DNA of 44,581 nt, taken from an uncultured Bacilli bacterium (GTDB lineage: Bacteria; Bacillota_I; Bacilli_A; RF39; UBA660). This document shows, one piece after another, positions 1-8,144 of the stretch (positions are counted from its first letter, which is position 1; the number at the start of each line of letters is the position of its first letter). The notes under the pieces were generated by a model, which had not been told where the DNA came from, searched no databases, and saw nothing but the letters and a program-made list of their open reading frames with translations. The position numbers and the translations under genes are program-made. The stretch lies in NCBI GenBank assembly GCA_944363805.1, contig CALVVH010000003.1, positions 1 to 44,581 on the forward strand, given 5' to 3'.

Positions 1-647
1 TCTTTGCTTTTGATTGGGAATGTTAATAATGTTTCAAGTGTTCCTCTTTCTTTTTCTCCAGCAGTGGCATCAGTTGCTGGGTAAGTAGCTGATACAGTTA
101 TAGCCATAAGGATAAATAGAAAGGCATAATTTACTATATAGTTACTGTAGAAGTTTTGTTGTTCAATACTTTTTTGTTCATAAGTAAGTAGGTTATTAAA
201 AGTATTGATGTCGACGTTGTTTTCAGTAAGGTAATTGGCTTCTAAAACAGATTTATAACTTTCTAAATAACTTTGAGCCATGGAAGCTGCCCCGCTACTT
301 TCGATGTTGGCTTCATCGTAGTTGATAACGTAGTTATTGTTTTCTTTAGTTATGTAACTGTTTAGTTCTTTGTTATTAAAACTATTTTCTAGTTTTTCGG
401 TTGAGGCAATTGTATAATCTATTTCTAGAGTATCTAATATTTCAATTTCAGCAGGAGTTAATTCGTAGTTAAAACCTATTTTATTGTAAGTTTCAACATC
501 GGCTTCTGTTTGACTTTGAAATAAAGCAGACATCCCTATAATTATTAATGGAATAAATATGGGTATTATTAGCATCATGGCTAATGATTTTTTATCACGG
601 AATAGTTCACGTAATTCTTTTTTTAATATAAGTAATGTTTTATTCAT
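1..647 (-). CDS. NatB-like ABC exporter permease (partial, C-terminus off window)
   Basis: About 215 N-terminal residues are visible. The protein opens with a cytoplasmic stretch, KKELRELFRDKKSLAMM, directly followed by a hydrophobic segment (LIIPIFIPLIIIG). A large polar extracellular region follows, then a second membrane segment ending in a GEKERGTLETLL motif. That motif is typical of the ABC-2/NatB permease family, which exports Na+ or other small substrates. The ATG at 647 overlaps the stop of the upstream ATPase gene by 8 nt, so the two are translationally coupled and form one exporter. The C-terminal half lies beyond position 1. The family call is confident; the substrate is not. Confidence 0.85.
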   Translation of the reverse strand, partial: MNKTLLILKKELRELFRDKKSLAMMLIIPIFIPLIIIGMSALFQSQTEADVETYNKIGFNYELTPAEIEILDTLEIDYTIASTEKLENSFNNKELNSYITKENNNYVINYDEANIESSGAASMAQSYLESYKSVLEANYLTENNVDINTFNNLLTYEQKSIEQQNFYSNYIVNYAFLFILMAITVSATYPATDATAGEKERGTLETLLTFPIKSK

Positions 648-1392
648 GAGTGTCACCTACTAAAGCGAAGAAAGCATCGCGAAGATTTGTGGTTTTTGTT
701 TCTTTTTTTATTTGTTCTGGAGTTCCAGTAGCAATAATTTTACCTTTATTAACCATGATAATCATATCACAGATGTTTTCGGCTTCTTCCATATAATGGG
801 TTGAATAAAGAATGGTTTTTCCTTTTTCTTTTTCATTTTTAATAAAATTTAAAATTATTTGACTAGTTATAATGTCTAGACCACTGGTAGCTTCATCAAG
901 TATATAATATTTGGGATTGTGAACCATGCATCTAGCAATGTTAACTCGTTGAGTTTGACCAGTTGATAGTTTTTCGATACGATTATATAAAAATGAATCC
1001 ATATTAAGTATTTGGCTAATTTCTTTTATTCTGGTATCTATTTCACCAGTTGGTACATCATATATTTCAGCACACATTTTAAGTAGTTCATATGGGGAAA
1101 TAGTGCCATAAATTTTAGTATTACCAGAAAGATAAGCAATCATCTTTTTGATATCGGTTTCATTTTTTTCATAAGTTAGGTCATCAATGGTAATACTTCC
1201 TTTGTTTGGAGTCATGATACCAGCGATCATACGAAGAAGTGTGGTTTTACCAGCACCATTTGGGCCAAGGATTCCTAAAATTTCTCCTTCGTTGACATCG
1301 AAAGATAAATTATTTACAGCAGTGAATTCTTGACGCTCTTTTTTCTTGTTAGTTTTAACAAATTTTTTAGTTACATTTTTTACAGTAATCAT
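640..1392 (-). CDS. NatA-like ABC transporter ATP-binding protein
   Basis: A 250-aa ABC ATPase. It has Walker A GPNGAGKTT, signature LSTGQTQR, Walker B YYILDEATSGLD and an H-loop in STHYMEEAE. It pairs with the overlapping permease downstream on the same strand. Sequence style and partner resemble NatAB sodium/drug exporters. I chose ATG 1392 because a strong AAGGAGG lies 5 nt upstream; an in-frame GTG at 1407 would place that ribosome site inside the coding region. The substrate is inferred only from family resemblance. Confidence 0.9.
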   Translation of the reverse strand: MITVKNVTKKFVKTNKKKERQEFTAVNNLSFDVNEGEILGILGPNGAGKTTLLRMIAGIMTPNKGSITIDDLTYEKNETDIKKMIAYLSGNTKIYGTISPYELLKMCAEIYDVPTGEIDTRIKEISQILNMDSFLYNRIEKLSTGQTQRVNIARCMVHNPKYYILDEATSGLDIITSQIILNFIKNEKEKGKTILYSTHYMEEAENICDMIIMVNKGKIIATGTPEQIKKETKTTNLRDAFFALVGDTHE

Positions 1393-1476
1393 AATTTCCT
1401 CCTTCACAATTATATTATAAGTGACAATATTATGTAAATAGATTTTGGGCTTTATATCGTATTTTTTAAATTGTGC

Positions 1477-1482
1477 TATAAT
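1477..1482 (+). promoter_or_regulatory. extended -10 promoter of the alcohol dehydrogenase gene
   Basis: TATAAT preceded by TG and one base (TGCTATAAT). It lies 30 nt upstream of the TTG start at 1507, with AGGAGG between. The predicted leader is under 20 nt. No convincing -35 is seen, as expected for extended -10 promoters. Confidence 0.6.
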
Positions 1483-1506
1483 TAGTATGATAGGAGGTAG
1501 TTAAGT

Positions 1507-2532
1507 TTGAAGGCTGTAGCTATCAATGGGGTAAGACAATTTGAAATAAAAGATATTCCAGAACCAAAGGCTGATGGAAGTAAGGTAATTATTGAAGTTA
1601 GTAAAACTGGTATATGTGGTTCTGATATTCATTATTGGGTAAATGGAGAACCTAAAGGACTTGTTATGGGACATGAATTTGCTGGTGTTGTTGTAGATCC
1701 AGGAGATCGTTTAGATTTAATTAAAGGAGATAGAGTAACGGCATTACCAATATCACCATGTGGTAAATGTGAAGCGTGTCGTAATGGTGATGTACAATTT
1801 TGTCCAGAAACTTGGAATCAAGCAGTTGGTTTGTCAGTAGATAATCCAGGAGGACTTACTAGCAAAATTGCTGTTCGGAGTGACATGGTAATAAAGGTGC
1901 CTGATAATATTCAAGATGAAGAAGTAGCAATGGTAGAACCACTTGCTGTAGGACTTCATGCTGCTCATTTAGGAAGAATTGCTGTTGGTGATGATGTTTT
2001 AGTAATTGGGGCTGGTATTATTGGACTGGCATCTGCAGAATTTGCGAAGAAAGAAGGCGCAAGTTATGTGGCAATTACCGAAACTAATAAAGCAAGAGGA
2101 CAAAAAGCAGTTGATTTAAAAGTTGCTGATGAATATTATGATGCAACAGATAAGGATTTAGTTAGTAAGTTAATGGCTAAAACTAATGGCGGTTTTGATG
2201 TAGTTATCGAATGTGTCGGTAATGGGGCTGCTGTAAATAGTGCTATATCGATGGTTAAACCTGGTGGTATTGTTGTTTTAGTAGGTGTTGCAACGGATGC
2301 AGTACCAACTTATACAGTAATGGCTGTTATGAAAGAATTAGTTGTCCAAGGAGCTATTGCTTATACTTATAATGAATTTAAATCTTGTATTGATTTAATA
2401 GCTCGTAAGCAAGTTGATGTGCTAAAGTTTGTCGATGATATTGTGCCTTTAGAAAGAGTACAAGAAGCATATGAAAGACTTACAAGTGGAACAGATGCTG
2501 CTGTTAAGATTTTAGTTGATCCAAAAAATTAA
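1507..2532 (+). CDS. zinc-dependent medium-chain alcohol/polyol dehydrogenase
   Basis: A 341-aa MDR-family dehydrogenase (sorbitol/2,3-butanediol/threonine dehydrogenase-like). It carries the catalytic-zinc region TGICGSDIHYW and GHEFAG, the structural zinc cysteines CGKCEACRNGDVQFC, and the NAD-binding glycine run VLVIGAGIIGLAS. It probably oxidises or reduces a secondary alcohol or polyol with NAD(H) in the cytoplasm. Translation starts at TTG 1507, supported by AGGAGG at 1492-1497. It is monocistronic, bounded by its own promoter and a terminator. The exact substrate cannot be read from sequence. Confidence 0.88.
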   Translation: MKAVAINGVRQFEIKDIPEPKADGSKVIIEVSKTGICGSDIHYWVNGEPKGLVMGHEFAGVVVDPGDRLDLIKGDRVTALPISPCGKCEACRNGDVQFCPETWNQAVGLSVDNPGGLTSKIAVRSDMVIKVPDNIQDEEVAMVEPLAVGLHAAHLGRIAVGDDVLVIGAGIIGLASAEFAKKEGASYVAITETNKARGQKAVDLKVADEYYDATDKDLVSKLMAKTNGGFDVVIECVGNGAAVNSAISMVKPGGIVVLVGVATDAVPTYTVMAVMKELVVQGAIAYTYNEFKSCIDLIARKQVDVLKFVDDIVPLERVQEAYERLTSGTDAAVKILVDPKN

Positions 2533-2533
2533 G

Positions 2534-2560
2534 AGATGTGTTTTAAAAACATCTTTTTTT
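2534..2560 (+). terminator. rho-independent terminator after alcohol dehydrogenase
   Basis: Stem AGATGT/ACATCT with an A/T-rich upper stem, followed by a run of eight T. It begins just after the stop codon at 2532. Confidence 0.8.
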
Positions 2561-2567
2561 TGTGTGT

Positions 2568-2573
2568 TATAAT
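2568..2573 (+). promoter_or_regulatory. extended -10 promoter (TGTTATAAT)
   Basis: TATAAT with an upstream TG, 23 nt before the ATG at 2591. AAGGAGG lies in between. Confidence 0.6.
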
Positions 2574-2590
2574 TTTTATAAGGAGGAACT

Positions 2591-3034
2591 ATGAAAAAAA
2601 GAGTTATTGGTCTATGTTGTGTTTTGGGATTATGTCTTATTGGAATTATTGCTATGTCTTTAATACCAAGAGAGGCAAAGTTTGTGCCTGTAGAAGGTAT
2701 TTCAATGGAAATTGTCGAAGGAACACTTACAAATACTGGGGCAACAATTGTTATCACTGATTTATCAGGAGAAGATAATACTTATGGGGAAAGTTACAGA
2801 GTTGATAGAATGGAAAATGGTAAGTGGTATGAACTTGAAGATATTGTGGAAGGTAATGTCGGTTGGCAAATGATTGGTTATTCAGTTGGAGAAGACAATA
2901 AATTAAGGATGGATGTTAATTGGGAATGGCTTTATGGTCCTTTAGATAATGGAAAATATCGAATAGTTAAGAGTTTTATAAGTGAAAATCCATATGATGT
3001 TAGACATGTGGCTGCTGAATTTACAATAGAATAA
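2591..3034 (+). CDS. secreted/membrane-anchored Ig-like domain protein
   Basis: 147 aa. An N-terminal hydrophobic segment (residues 5-25, VIGLCCVLGLCLIGIIAMSLI) acts as signal or anchor. It is followed by one small beta-rich domain containing TLTNTGATIVI, YGESYRVDRMENGKWYEL and WEWLYGPLDNGKYRIVKSF. The WLYGPL.GKYRI pattern is that of the bacterial Ig-like domain found in many Firmicute secreted proteins. AAGGAGG precedes the ATG. The domain call is from memory of the family; the function is unknown, and surface binding or an accessory role is a guess. Confidence 0.7.
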   Translation: MKKRVIGLCCVLGLCLIGIIAMSLIPREAKFVPVEGISMEIVEGTLTNTGATIVITDLSGEDNTYGESYRVDRMENGKWYELEDIVEGNVGWQMIGYSVGEDNKLRMDVNWEWLYGPLDNGKYRIVKSFISENPYDVRHVAAEFTIE

Positions 3035-3073
3035 ATTAATTATTTTGTGATATACTTATTATGGTGAGGAAAA

Positions 3074-4288
3074 ATGCTTGAAGAATTAGAAAATAAATAT
3101 GTAAATTTATTGATAGATAGATGTCTAAGTTTTAAAAAAGGAAAGTCTTTGTTTATCAATTATTATAGTGATAATGAAAAGTTTGTTGAAAAATTAGTAG
3201 CTAAAGCTAAGAGTATAGGAATAGATGATATTTATTTGGATAGAAATGATAAGGAAGAAAGACATAGAAAGTTACTACAAAGTATTGATGAAATAAATAG
3301 TGATGATTATTTTGATGATCATATATGGGATGAATATGCAAAAAAGGATGCAGCTTTCTTGATGTTGTCGACGGAATTTCCAGGATATTTTTCAGATATT
3401 CCATCTGAAAATATGATGGCAGCTTCACTTAAGTCGAGAACTAGTAAGCCAGTTTATAAGTTAAAGCAACTTACTAATGATATTTCTTGGTGTATTGCAG
3501 TAATACCTAATAAGATATGGGCGAAAGAAAAATTTCCGGATTTAAGTGACGAAGATGCATATAACGAATACTTTAAATTAATGTGTCATTGTACAATGGT
3601 CGATAGGGAAAATCCGATAGAAGAATGGGATAAGTTTTTAGATAGACAAAGAAGTTTAGTTAGGGCTTTAAATGATTTACAAATTACAAAGATGCATTAT
3701 ACAAATTCATTAGGTACTGATTTAGTAATTGGTCTTTCACCAGATGCATTATGGCAATGTGCTGGATATGAGGGAGAAGATATAATAGTTAATATGCCAA
3801 CATATGAAGTATTTACTTCACCAGATTATAGATTAACGGAAGGAATTGTTTATGCATCAAAACCCCTTATGTATGGTGGAGCACTTGTAGATAAGTTTTG
3901 GGTTAAGTTTAAAGATGGTAAAGTAATAGATTATGATGCAGAGGTAGGTAAGGAAATATTAAAAGGGATTATCGAAAGTGATGAATATTCATGCTTTTTA
4001 GGAGAATGTGCTTTAGTTGATAAGAATACTGCGATTGCTCAAACTAATTTTGTTTATGGCGAAACTTGTCTAGATGAAAATGCTTCTTGTCATATAGCTT
4101 TTGGGGATGCATTTCCAGAATGTTTAAAAGGTGCTGAAGATGAAAGTATTGACGAAAGAAGAGAAAGGGGACTTAATCACTCTGATAATCATGTCGACTT
4201 TATGATTGGAACCGATGATTTAAATATCGTGGCAGAAACAAAGGACGGAGAAAAATTAATATTTAGAAATGGAGAATTTAATTTATGA
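3074..4288 (+). CDS. aminopeptidase, M29 family
   Basis: 404 aa, the normal length for M29 (AmpS/PepS/thermophilic aminopeptidase) metallopeptidases. Family landmarks seen are the N-terminal YVNLLIDRCLSFKKG, WCIAVIPNKIWA in the middle and, near the C-terminus, HIAFGDAFPE and NHSDNHVDFMIGTDDL, which supply metal-binding Glu, His and Asp. It removes N-terminal residues from peptides in the cytoplasm. A TGATATACT promoter lies 23 nt upstream and GTGAGG is the ribosome site. The next gene starts inside its stop codon (ATGA overlap), so the two form a peptidase operon. Confidence 0.9.
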   Translation: MLEELENKYVNLLIDRCLSFKKGKSLFINYYSDNEKFVEKLVAKAKSIGIDDIYLDRNDKEERHRKLLQSIDEINSDDYFDDHIWDEYAKKDAAFLMLSTEFPGYFSDIPSENMMAASLKSRTSKPVYKLKQLTNDISWCIAVIPNKIWAKEKFPDLSDEDAYNEYFKLMCHCTMVDRENPIEEWDKFLDRQRSLVRALNDLQITKMHYTNSLGTDLVIGLSPDALWQCAGYEGEDIIVNMPTYEVFTSPDYRLTEGIVYASKPLMYGGALVDKFWVKFKDGKVIDYDAEVGKEILKGIIESDEYSCFLGECALVDKNTAIAQTNFVYGETCLDENASCHIAFGDAFPECLKGAEDESIDERRERGLNHSDNHVDFMIGTDDLNIVAETKDGEKLIFRNGEFNL

Positions 4289-4887
4289 ATGATTTACCAA
4301 TAGATATATTAGTTAATAAAGATAATTTACTTCCAAGTGATTATTATCCAAAGGACTTAGTTGTAACTGATCAAAATGAAAATAATTTTCATAATTATCA
4401 AGACCCTAGGTTAAAACCGATGGTAAGAAGAGATATTTATCCATATATTCAGAGAATGATGGAAGATGCCAAAAAAGAAGGAGTAGAATTTATTGTCGAT
4501 AGTGGGTATAGGTCTTATAATTATCAGCAAAAAGTTTTAGATAAATTAATTGCTGAATTAGGAGATGTCGCGTATCAAAAAGCTGCTTTGCCAGGAGCTA
4601 GTGAACATCAAACGGGCTTAGCTTTTGATATAGCATACTATCATAATGGTGTATTTGATGATGATGTAAAGGAAGAAGACAAAGAAGCAATTTGGCTTGC
4701 TAATAATTCTTATAAATATGGTTTTATATTAAGATATCCTAAAGGTAAAGAAGAAATAACAGGATTTCAATTTGAGCCATGGCATTTTAGATTTGTTGGT
4801 TTAGAACTTGCTAAAGAATTATTCGATGAAGGTATAACTTTGGATGAATATTATGATAGAAAAGTAAATGGGACTTTAAAAAGATAA
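4285..4887 (+). CDS. M15 (VanY/LdcB-type) D-Ala carboxypeptidase-like protein
   Basis: 200 aa. The M15B signature is complete: SGYRS (Arg76), SEHQTGLAFD (His108, Asp115) and EPWHFR (Glu164, His167). These are the zinc-binding and catalytic residues of VanY, LdcB and DdcY carboxypeptidases that trim peptidoglycan stem peptides. Unusually, no signal peptide or membrane anchor is visible, so it may act on cytoplasmic muropeptides during recycling. Coupling to the M29 aminopeptidase through an ATGA overlap fits a peptide-turnover role. Confidence 0.85.
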   Translation: MNDLPIDILVNKDNLLPSDYYPKDLVVTDQNENNFHNYQDPRLKPMVRRDIYPYIQRMMEDAKKEGVEFIVDSGYRSYNYQQKVLDKLIAELGDVAYQKAALPGASEHQTGLAFDIAYYHNGVFDDDVKEEDKEAIWLANNSYKYGFILRYPKGKEEITGFQFEPWHFRFVGLELAKELFDEGITLDEYYDRKVNGTLKR

Positions 4888-4889
4888 TG

Positions 4890-4925
4890 TTAAAAGTTTT
4901 TCCAGTGAATTGGAAAAACTTTTAA
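4890..4925 (+). terminator. 15-bp perfect hairpin downstream of the peptidase operon
   Basis: 4890-4904 is an exact inverted copy of 4911-4925 with a 6-nt loop. The upper stem is A/T-rich, with T tracts on the descending arm. It may also serve the convergent XRE gene. Confidence 0.65.
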
Positions 4926-5031
4926 ATTGGCAGAATTTTTTCAATTCAACCAAAAAACTTTTAAAGTTATTTGAAATTGTTGTAATAAGTTTTTGTTTGT
5001 TAATAGAAAAATACATGACAAATTGACAAGT

Positions 5032-5322
5032 TTATTTACTTTTGTTATATAAGTTTTCAATCATTTTATCTATTATTTCTTTATCTTCATTAGATAGATA
5101 AGCGTACTTTGCAAATATACTATTTTCATCTATTAAACCTTCAACACAAGTATTTAATGCTTTAGCAATTTTTAAAGCAACTGGTAATGATGGTGTTCTA
5201 GTATTTGTTTCATAATAAGTAATACTTTGTTGTGATACACCAACCATCATACTTAGTTTTACTTGTGTTATTTTTTTATTTTCTCTTAAAGTTTGCATGC
5301 TTTTAAAATTTAATTTGCTCAT
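5032..5322 (-). CDS. XRE-family helix-turn-helix regulator
   Basis: 96 aa with an N-terminal HTH_3 domain: LRENKKITQVKLSMMVGVSQQSITYYETNTRTPSLPVALKIAKAL. A short acidic tail (YLSNEDKEIIDKMIENLY) may dimerise. The ATG at 5322 follows GGTGG by 8 nt; the longer frame from GTG 5334 would consume that site. It is divergent from the surface-protein gene at 5429, whose promoter region it probably controls along with its own. The ligand is unknown. Confidence 0.85.
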   Translation of the reverse strand: MSKLNFKSMQTLRENKKITQVKLSMMVGVSQQSITYYETNTRTPSLPVALKIAKALNTCVEGLIDENSIFAKYAYLSNEDKEIIDKMIENLYNKSK

Positions 5323-5351
5323 AAATACAACCACCAGTTTTATTATCCCCT

Positions 5352-5371
5352 AAAGTTTTGTTTATAACTTT
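5352..5371. promoter_or_regulatory. candidate operator AAAGTT-N8-AACTTT
   Basis: A 20-bp inverted repeat between the divergent XRE gene and the surface-protein gene. Placement suggests binding by the XRE protein. This is inference only. Confidence 0.35.
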
Positions 5372-5428
5372 TACTTTGAGTGGTAATTTTTGCGAAAGTA
5401 TGTTATTATTATTCTAGTGAGGTGATAT

Positions 5429-6970
5429 ATGGTGAATATTAAAAAAAATTTAATACTTATGATAATTGGCGCTTTTGTTTTAATTGCAATTGTTTTGGGA
5501 GCAACATATGCATATTTTACTGCCCAAGGTGGTGGAACTGGAAATATAGATGTTAATGCAGGGACAGCAACAACAGATAACTTGTCATTTCAAGTAGGAA
5601 GTGCAATAAGTTTAACAGCAAATCAAGAAGACTTTGGTAGTGGAATGGGTAATAAGAGTGGTAGTACTTATGCAAAAGCAACGTTGACGGCTAATAATGC
5701 TACAAATAATGCAACGAGAAATTATTATGTGTATTTAGATATTACAAGTAATAATTTTGAATATACAACAGATAAAGAACAAGCAGAGTTGCTATTAAAA
5801 GTAATAGCGCCAGATGGTACAGAATTAACAACACTTGGAAACTTAGAAAGAAAAACAAGTGGAGGAGAAACAGGCTTTGATATAACAAACCAAACTGGTT
5901 CAATTACCATCGCAGATAATTATGAAATAACATCAACAGGAATAGTAACACAAGAATGGCAAGTAGAAGTAATATTTGCAAATTTAGATAGCGATCAGAA
6001 TGTTAATACTGGAAAGTCCTTTAGTGCTAATTTAATAATTCAAGAAGATCCAATGCGAGTAATTGTAAATTTAGCAAGTTACATAACTAATACATTATAT
6101 ACAGAAGATGGAGTAAATGGATTATATTATCATGATGGGACAGGAAGTTATACAAATTCAAATTTAGAAGCAGAGGATAATAGTTATCGCTATGCCGGAG
6201 CAGATCCAAACAATTACGTATGTTTTGGTAGTGATGAAACAATTTGCCCAGCGGATAACCTATATAGAATCATCGGAGTATTTGATAGACAAGTAAAATT
6301 AATTAAAAGTGATTCTGCTGAGCCAAATATATTGGGTGCTGAACCAGTAGCAAGTGGAGAGCCAGATTTAATGTATTATAAAGGTAGTTTAAGTCAATTA
6401 TCTACTTATTATTGGATTAACATTAGTTTACCATTAAGTAATATATGGAGTAATAGTACATTAAATACTGATATATTAAATGGAACTTATATAACTACAA
6501 TAGGATTTGAATGGGAAAATATGATATCAGATCATGTATGGATTGTTGGTGGAAATAATGTAAGCAATTTAAGAGAAACTAATGCAAAAAGTGCATATAA
6601 TTCTGAAATAATAAGCCCAGGAGATAATGCAACATACAATGCAAAAGTGGGACTTATGTATATTAGTGATTATTATTATGGAGCAGATCCAACAAATTGG
6701 GCATATAAAGGTTTTGATAGAGATACAGAAACTGATTATAGACTTTCTATAAATGATAATTGGATTTCTTTGGGTATTTATGAATGGACTATTTCTCGAC
6801 GTTCTGAAAATAATTCAACAGTATTTTATATTGCTGGTCCCGGATTTGTCAATGATAGTGGAGCACAGGCATATTTTTCGGTTAGACCTGTATTTTATTT
6901 GAACTCCGATGTCCAAATCTATGAAGGACATTTTGGTACCGCATCAGATCCATATAGAATAGTACTTTAA
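5429..6970 (+). CDS. TasA/camelysin-like surface protein
   Basis: 513 aa. The N-terminus (residues 1-45: basic, hydrophobic stretch LILMIIGAFVLIAIVLGA, then TYAYFTAQGG and VNAGT) resembles SipW-processed TasA/camelysin precursors. Residues 50-210 are a beta-rich region (TLTANNATNNATRNYYVYLDI). The C-terminal half has YVCFGSDETICPADNLYRIIGVF and ends with RPVFYLNSDV.. and DPYRIVL. I know the C-terminal half only as a recurrent unnamed domain of gut Firmicutes. A decayed relative lies at 41135-41487. GAGGTGAT precedes the ATG. It is likely secreted and surface displayed; fibre formation is a guess. Confidence 0.7.
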   Translation: MVNIKKNLILMIIGAFVLIAIVLGATYAYFTAQGGGTGNIDVNAGTATTDNLSFQVGSAISLTANQEDFGSGMGNKSGSTYAKATLTANNATNNATRNYYVYLDITSNNFEYTTDKEQAELLLKVIAPDGTELTTLGNLERKTSGGETGFDITNQTGSITIADNYEITSTGIVTQEWQVEVIFANLDSDQNVNTGKSFSANLIIQEDPMRVIVNLASYITNTLYTEDGVNGLYYHDGTGSYTNSNLEAEDNSYRYAGADPNNYVCFGSDETICPADNLYRIIGVFDRQVKLIKSDSAEPNILGAEPVASGEPDLMYYKGSLSQLSTYYWINISLPLSNIWSNSTLNTDILNGTYITTIGFEWENMISDHVWIVGGNNVSNLRETNAKSAYNSEIISPGDNATYNAKVGLMYISDYYYGADPTNWAYKGFDRDTETDYRLSINDNWISLGIYEWTISRRSENNSTVFYIAGPGFVNDSGAQAYFSVRPVFYLNSDVQIYEGHFGTASDPYRIVL

Positions 6971-6978
6971 TCAAAATC

Positions 6979-7010
6979 AGTATAGCATTTTATTTGTTGC
7001 TATACTTTTT
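6979..7010. terminator. bidirectional terminator hairpin
   Basis: AGTATAGCA (6979-6987) pairs perfectly with TGCTATACT (6998-7006), followed by five T. It lies between convergent genes and overlaps the last codons of the glycosylase gene on the minus strand. Confidence 0.75.
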
Positions 7011-7472
7011 AATTATTGAATATTCTTTTATTAAATCGTTTAATTTAAATGTAGCATTAGCACTTGATGGACTAGGAAGACAAAATATTGGTATTGTAGT
7101 TTTATAATTTTTGATTAGATTGTTGTATGCTGTTTTGCCGGTGCAAAAGATAGCTTGAATGTTGGCAACTTTTGTTATCATATCGATATCATTTAATTCA
7201 TAGTTTTTGATCGAAGCATCACTTGAGGCGTGAATATCACAAGATTTGAAGACATCCCATAGGGCTATGTGATTTTTATGTAGGAATTCTATTTTTTCTT
7301 TCTTAGTTGATAACTTAGTATTAAATAAACTTTCTAGAATTGGCCAAAATCTATTGGATGGATGGGCATAGTAGAAACCAATTTCTCGGGATTTGACACT
7401 AGGTATGGTTCCTAAAATTAAGACTTTGGACCTTTCATCATATATTGGGGATAATTCGTGAGTTACTAACAT
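6990..7472 (-). CDS. hypoxanthine (deoxyinosine)-DNA glycosylase, UDG superfamily
   Basis: 160 aa. The opening ILGTIPSVKSREIGFYYAHP and NRFWPIL, the middle IALWDVFKSC and the C-terminal LPSPSSANA match family-6 UDG enzymes (HDG), which excise hypoxanthine arising from adenine deamination. The protein is single-domain, with the expected length of about 160 aa. The ATG at 7472 has only a weak upstream GAGGTG. It sits alone, convergent with the surface protein. The assignment rests on motif memory, and a Mug-like enzyme is the alternative. Confidence 0.8.
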   Translation of the reverse strand: MLVTHELSPIYDERSKVLILGTIPSVKSREIGFYYAHPSNRFWPILESLFNTKLSTKKEKIEFLHKNHIALWDVFKSCDIHASSDASIKNYELNDIDMITKVANIQAIFCTGKTAYNNLIKNYKTTIPIFCLPSPSSANATFKLNDLIKEYSIIKKYSNK

Positions 7473-7548
7473 AAAAACACCTCGTAAGTATTATAAATAT
7501 TTTGTAAAATATAAGCAAGTGGTGTATAATTACTCTGGAGGAAAAAAC

Positions 7549-7968
7549 ATGGAATATAAAAGATTTGGAAGAACTATTGTTGTTAGAATTGATAAAGGAG
7601 AAGAAATACTAGATAAAGTTAGAGAAATAGCTTTAAAAGAAAATATAAAGCTGGCGAATATTAATGCTTTAGGGGCTGTTTCAGAATTTACAGTGGGTGT
7701 ATTTAAAACTGATGAAAAGAAATATTATAGTAATGAATTTAAAGGATACTTTGAAATAGTTTCTTTAACGGGAACAATTAATACAATGAATGATGAATTT
7801 TATACACATTTACACATGAGTGCTGGTGATGATACTGGTAAAGTATTCGGAGGACACTTAAATAGAGCAATAGTTAGTGCCACTTGTGAAATGATTATTA
7901 ACATAATTGATGGTCGAGTAGATAGATATTTTGATGAAGAAATTGGTCTTAATTTATTTAAATTCTAG
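7549..7968 (+). CDS. PPC-domain (DUF296) DNA-binding-like protein
   Basis: 139 aa covering a single PPC domain. RIDKGEEILDKVREIALKENIKLANINALGAVSE forms the first half. FYTHLHMSAGDDTGKVFGGHL, with clustered His as in prokaryotic PPC metal-site proteins, forms the second. In plants the domain joins AT-hooks; bacterial stand-alone copies are trimeric and of unclear function. I start at ATG 7549 because GGAGG lies just upstream; the GTG at 7519 has no such support. Confidence 0.85.
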   Translation: MEYKRFGRTIVVRIDKGEEILDKVREIALKENIKLANINALGAVSEFTVGVFKTDEKKYYSNEFKGYFEIVSLTGTINTMNDEFYTHLHMSAGDDTGKVFGGHLNRAIVSATCEMIINIIDGRVDRYFDEEIGLNLFKF

Positions 7969-7977
7969 TAATATAAC

Positions 7978-8003
7978 AAAACTGTAATAATTTTTACAGT
8001 TTT
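7978..8003 (+). terminator. terminator after the PPC-domain gene
   Basis: AAAACTGTAA/TTACAGTTTT, a perfect 10-bp stem with a 6-nt loop ending in a T run. Confidence 0.8.
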
Positions 8004-8010
8004 TGTTTGC

Positions 8011-8016
8011 TATAAT
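8011..8016 (+). promoter_or_regulatory. extended -10 promoter of the Bce-like operon
   Basis: TGCTATAAT, 26 nt upstream of the small ORF at 8037, directly after a terminator. This is the only visible promoter for the ABC genes that follow. Confidence 0.6.
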
Positions 8017-8036
8017 TTTAGTGAGGGAGGGATTTT

Positions 8037-8144
8037 ATGCTATTAATTATATCTATACCTTTTATAGCATTAGTAATTATAGTGGTGGGAAAAATAGTAA
8101 ATATAAGGAGAAAGATAAATTATGAACGAAGTACTCAAAATTGA
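8037..8144 (+). CDS. small single-pass membrane peptide (35 aa)
   Basis: It begins MLLIISIPFIALVIIVVGKI and ends with the basic tail NIRRKINYERSTQN: one membrane helix plus a positively charged cytoplasmic end. AGGGAGGG lies 5 nt before the ATG, and its stop overlaps the ATPase gene by 23 nt. It may be a leader peptide coupling translation or a small transporter subunit. I recognise no family. Ribosome site and position support expression; function is open. Confidence 0.5.
   Translation: MLLIISIPFIALVIIVVGKIVNIRRKINYERSTQN

Noticed and set aside
2512..2760. Overlapping frames on both strands across the terminator and the Ig-like gene
   Set aside because: They cross a clear terminator and promoter and show no domain; the 2591 frame has the signal peptide and ribosome site.
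4286..4288. Possible use of TGA as tryptophan (Mollicute code)
   Set aside because: Many genes end at TGA with the next start overlapping, and Trp positions in conserved motifs are TGG.
4940..4964. AACTTTTAAAGTT as a second terminator or operator
   Set aside because: The symmetric sequence leaves no loop, and it is likely to be chance in AT-rich DNA; only the 4890 hairpin is kept.
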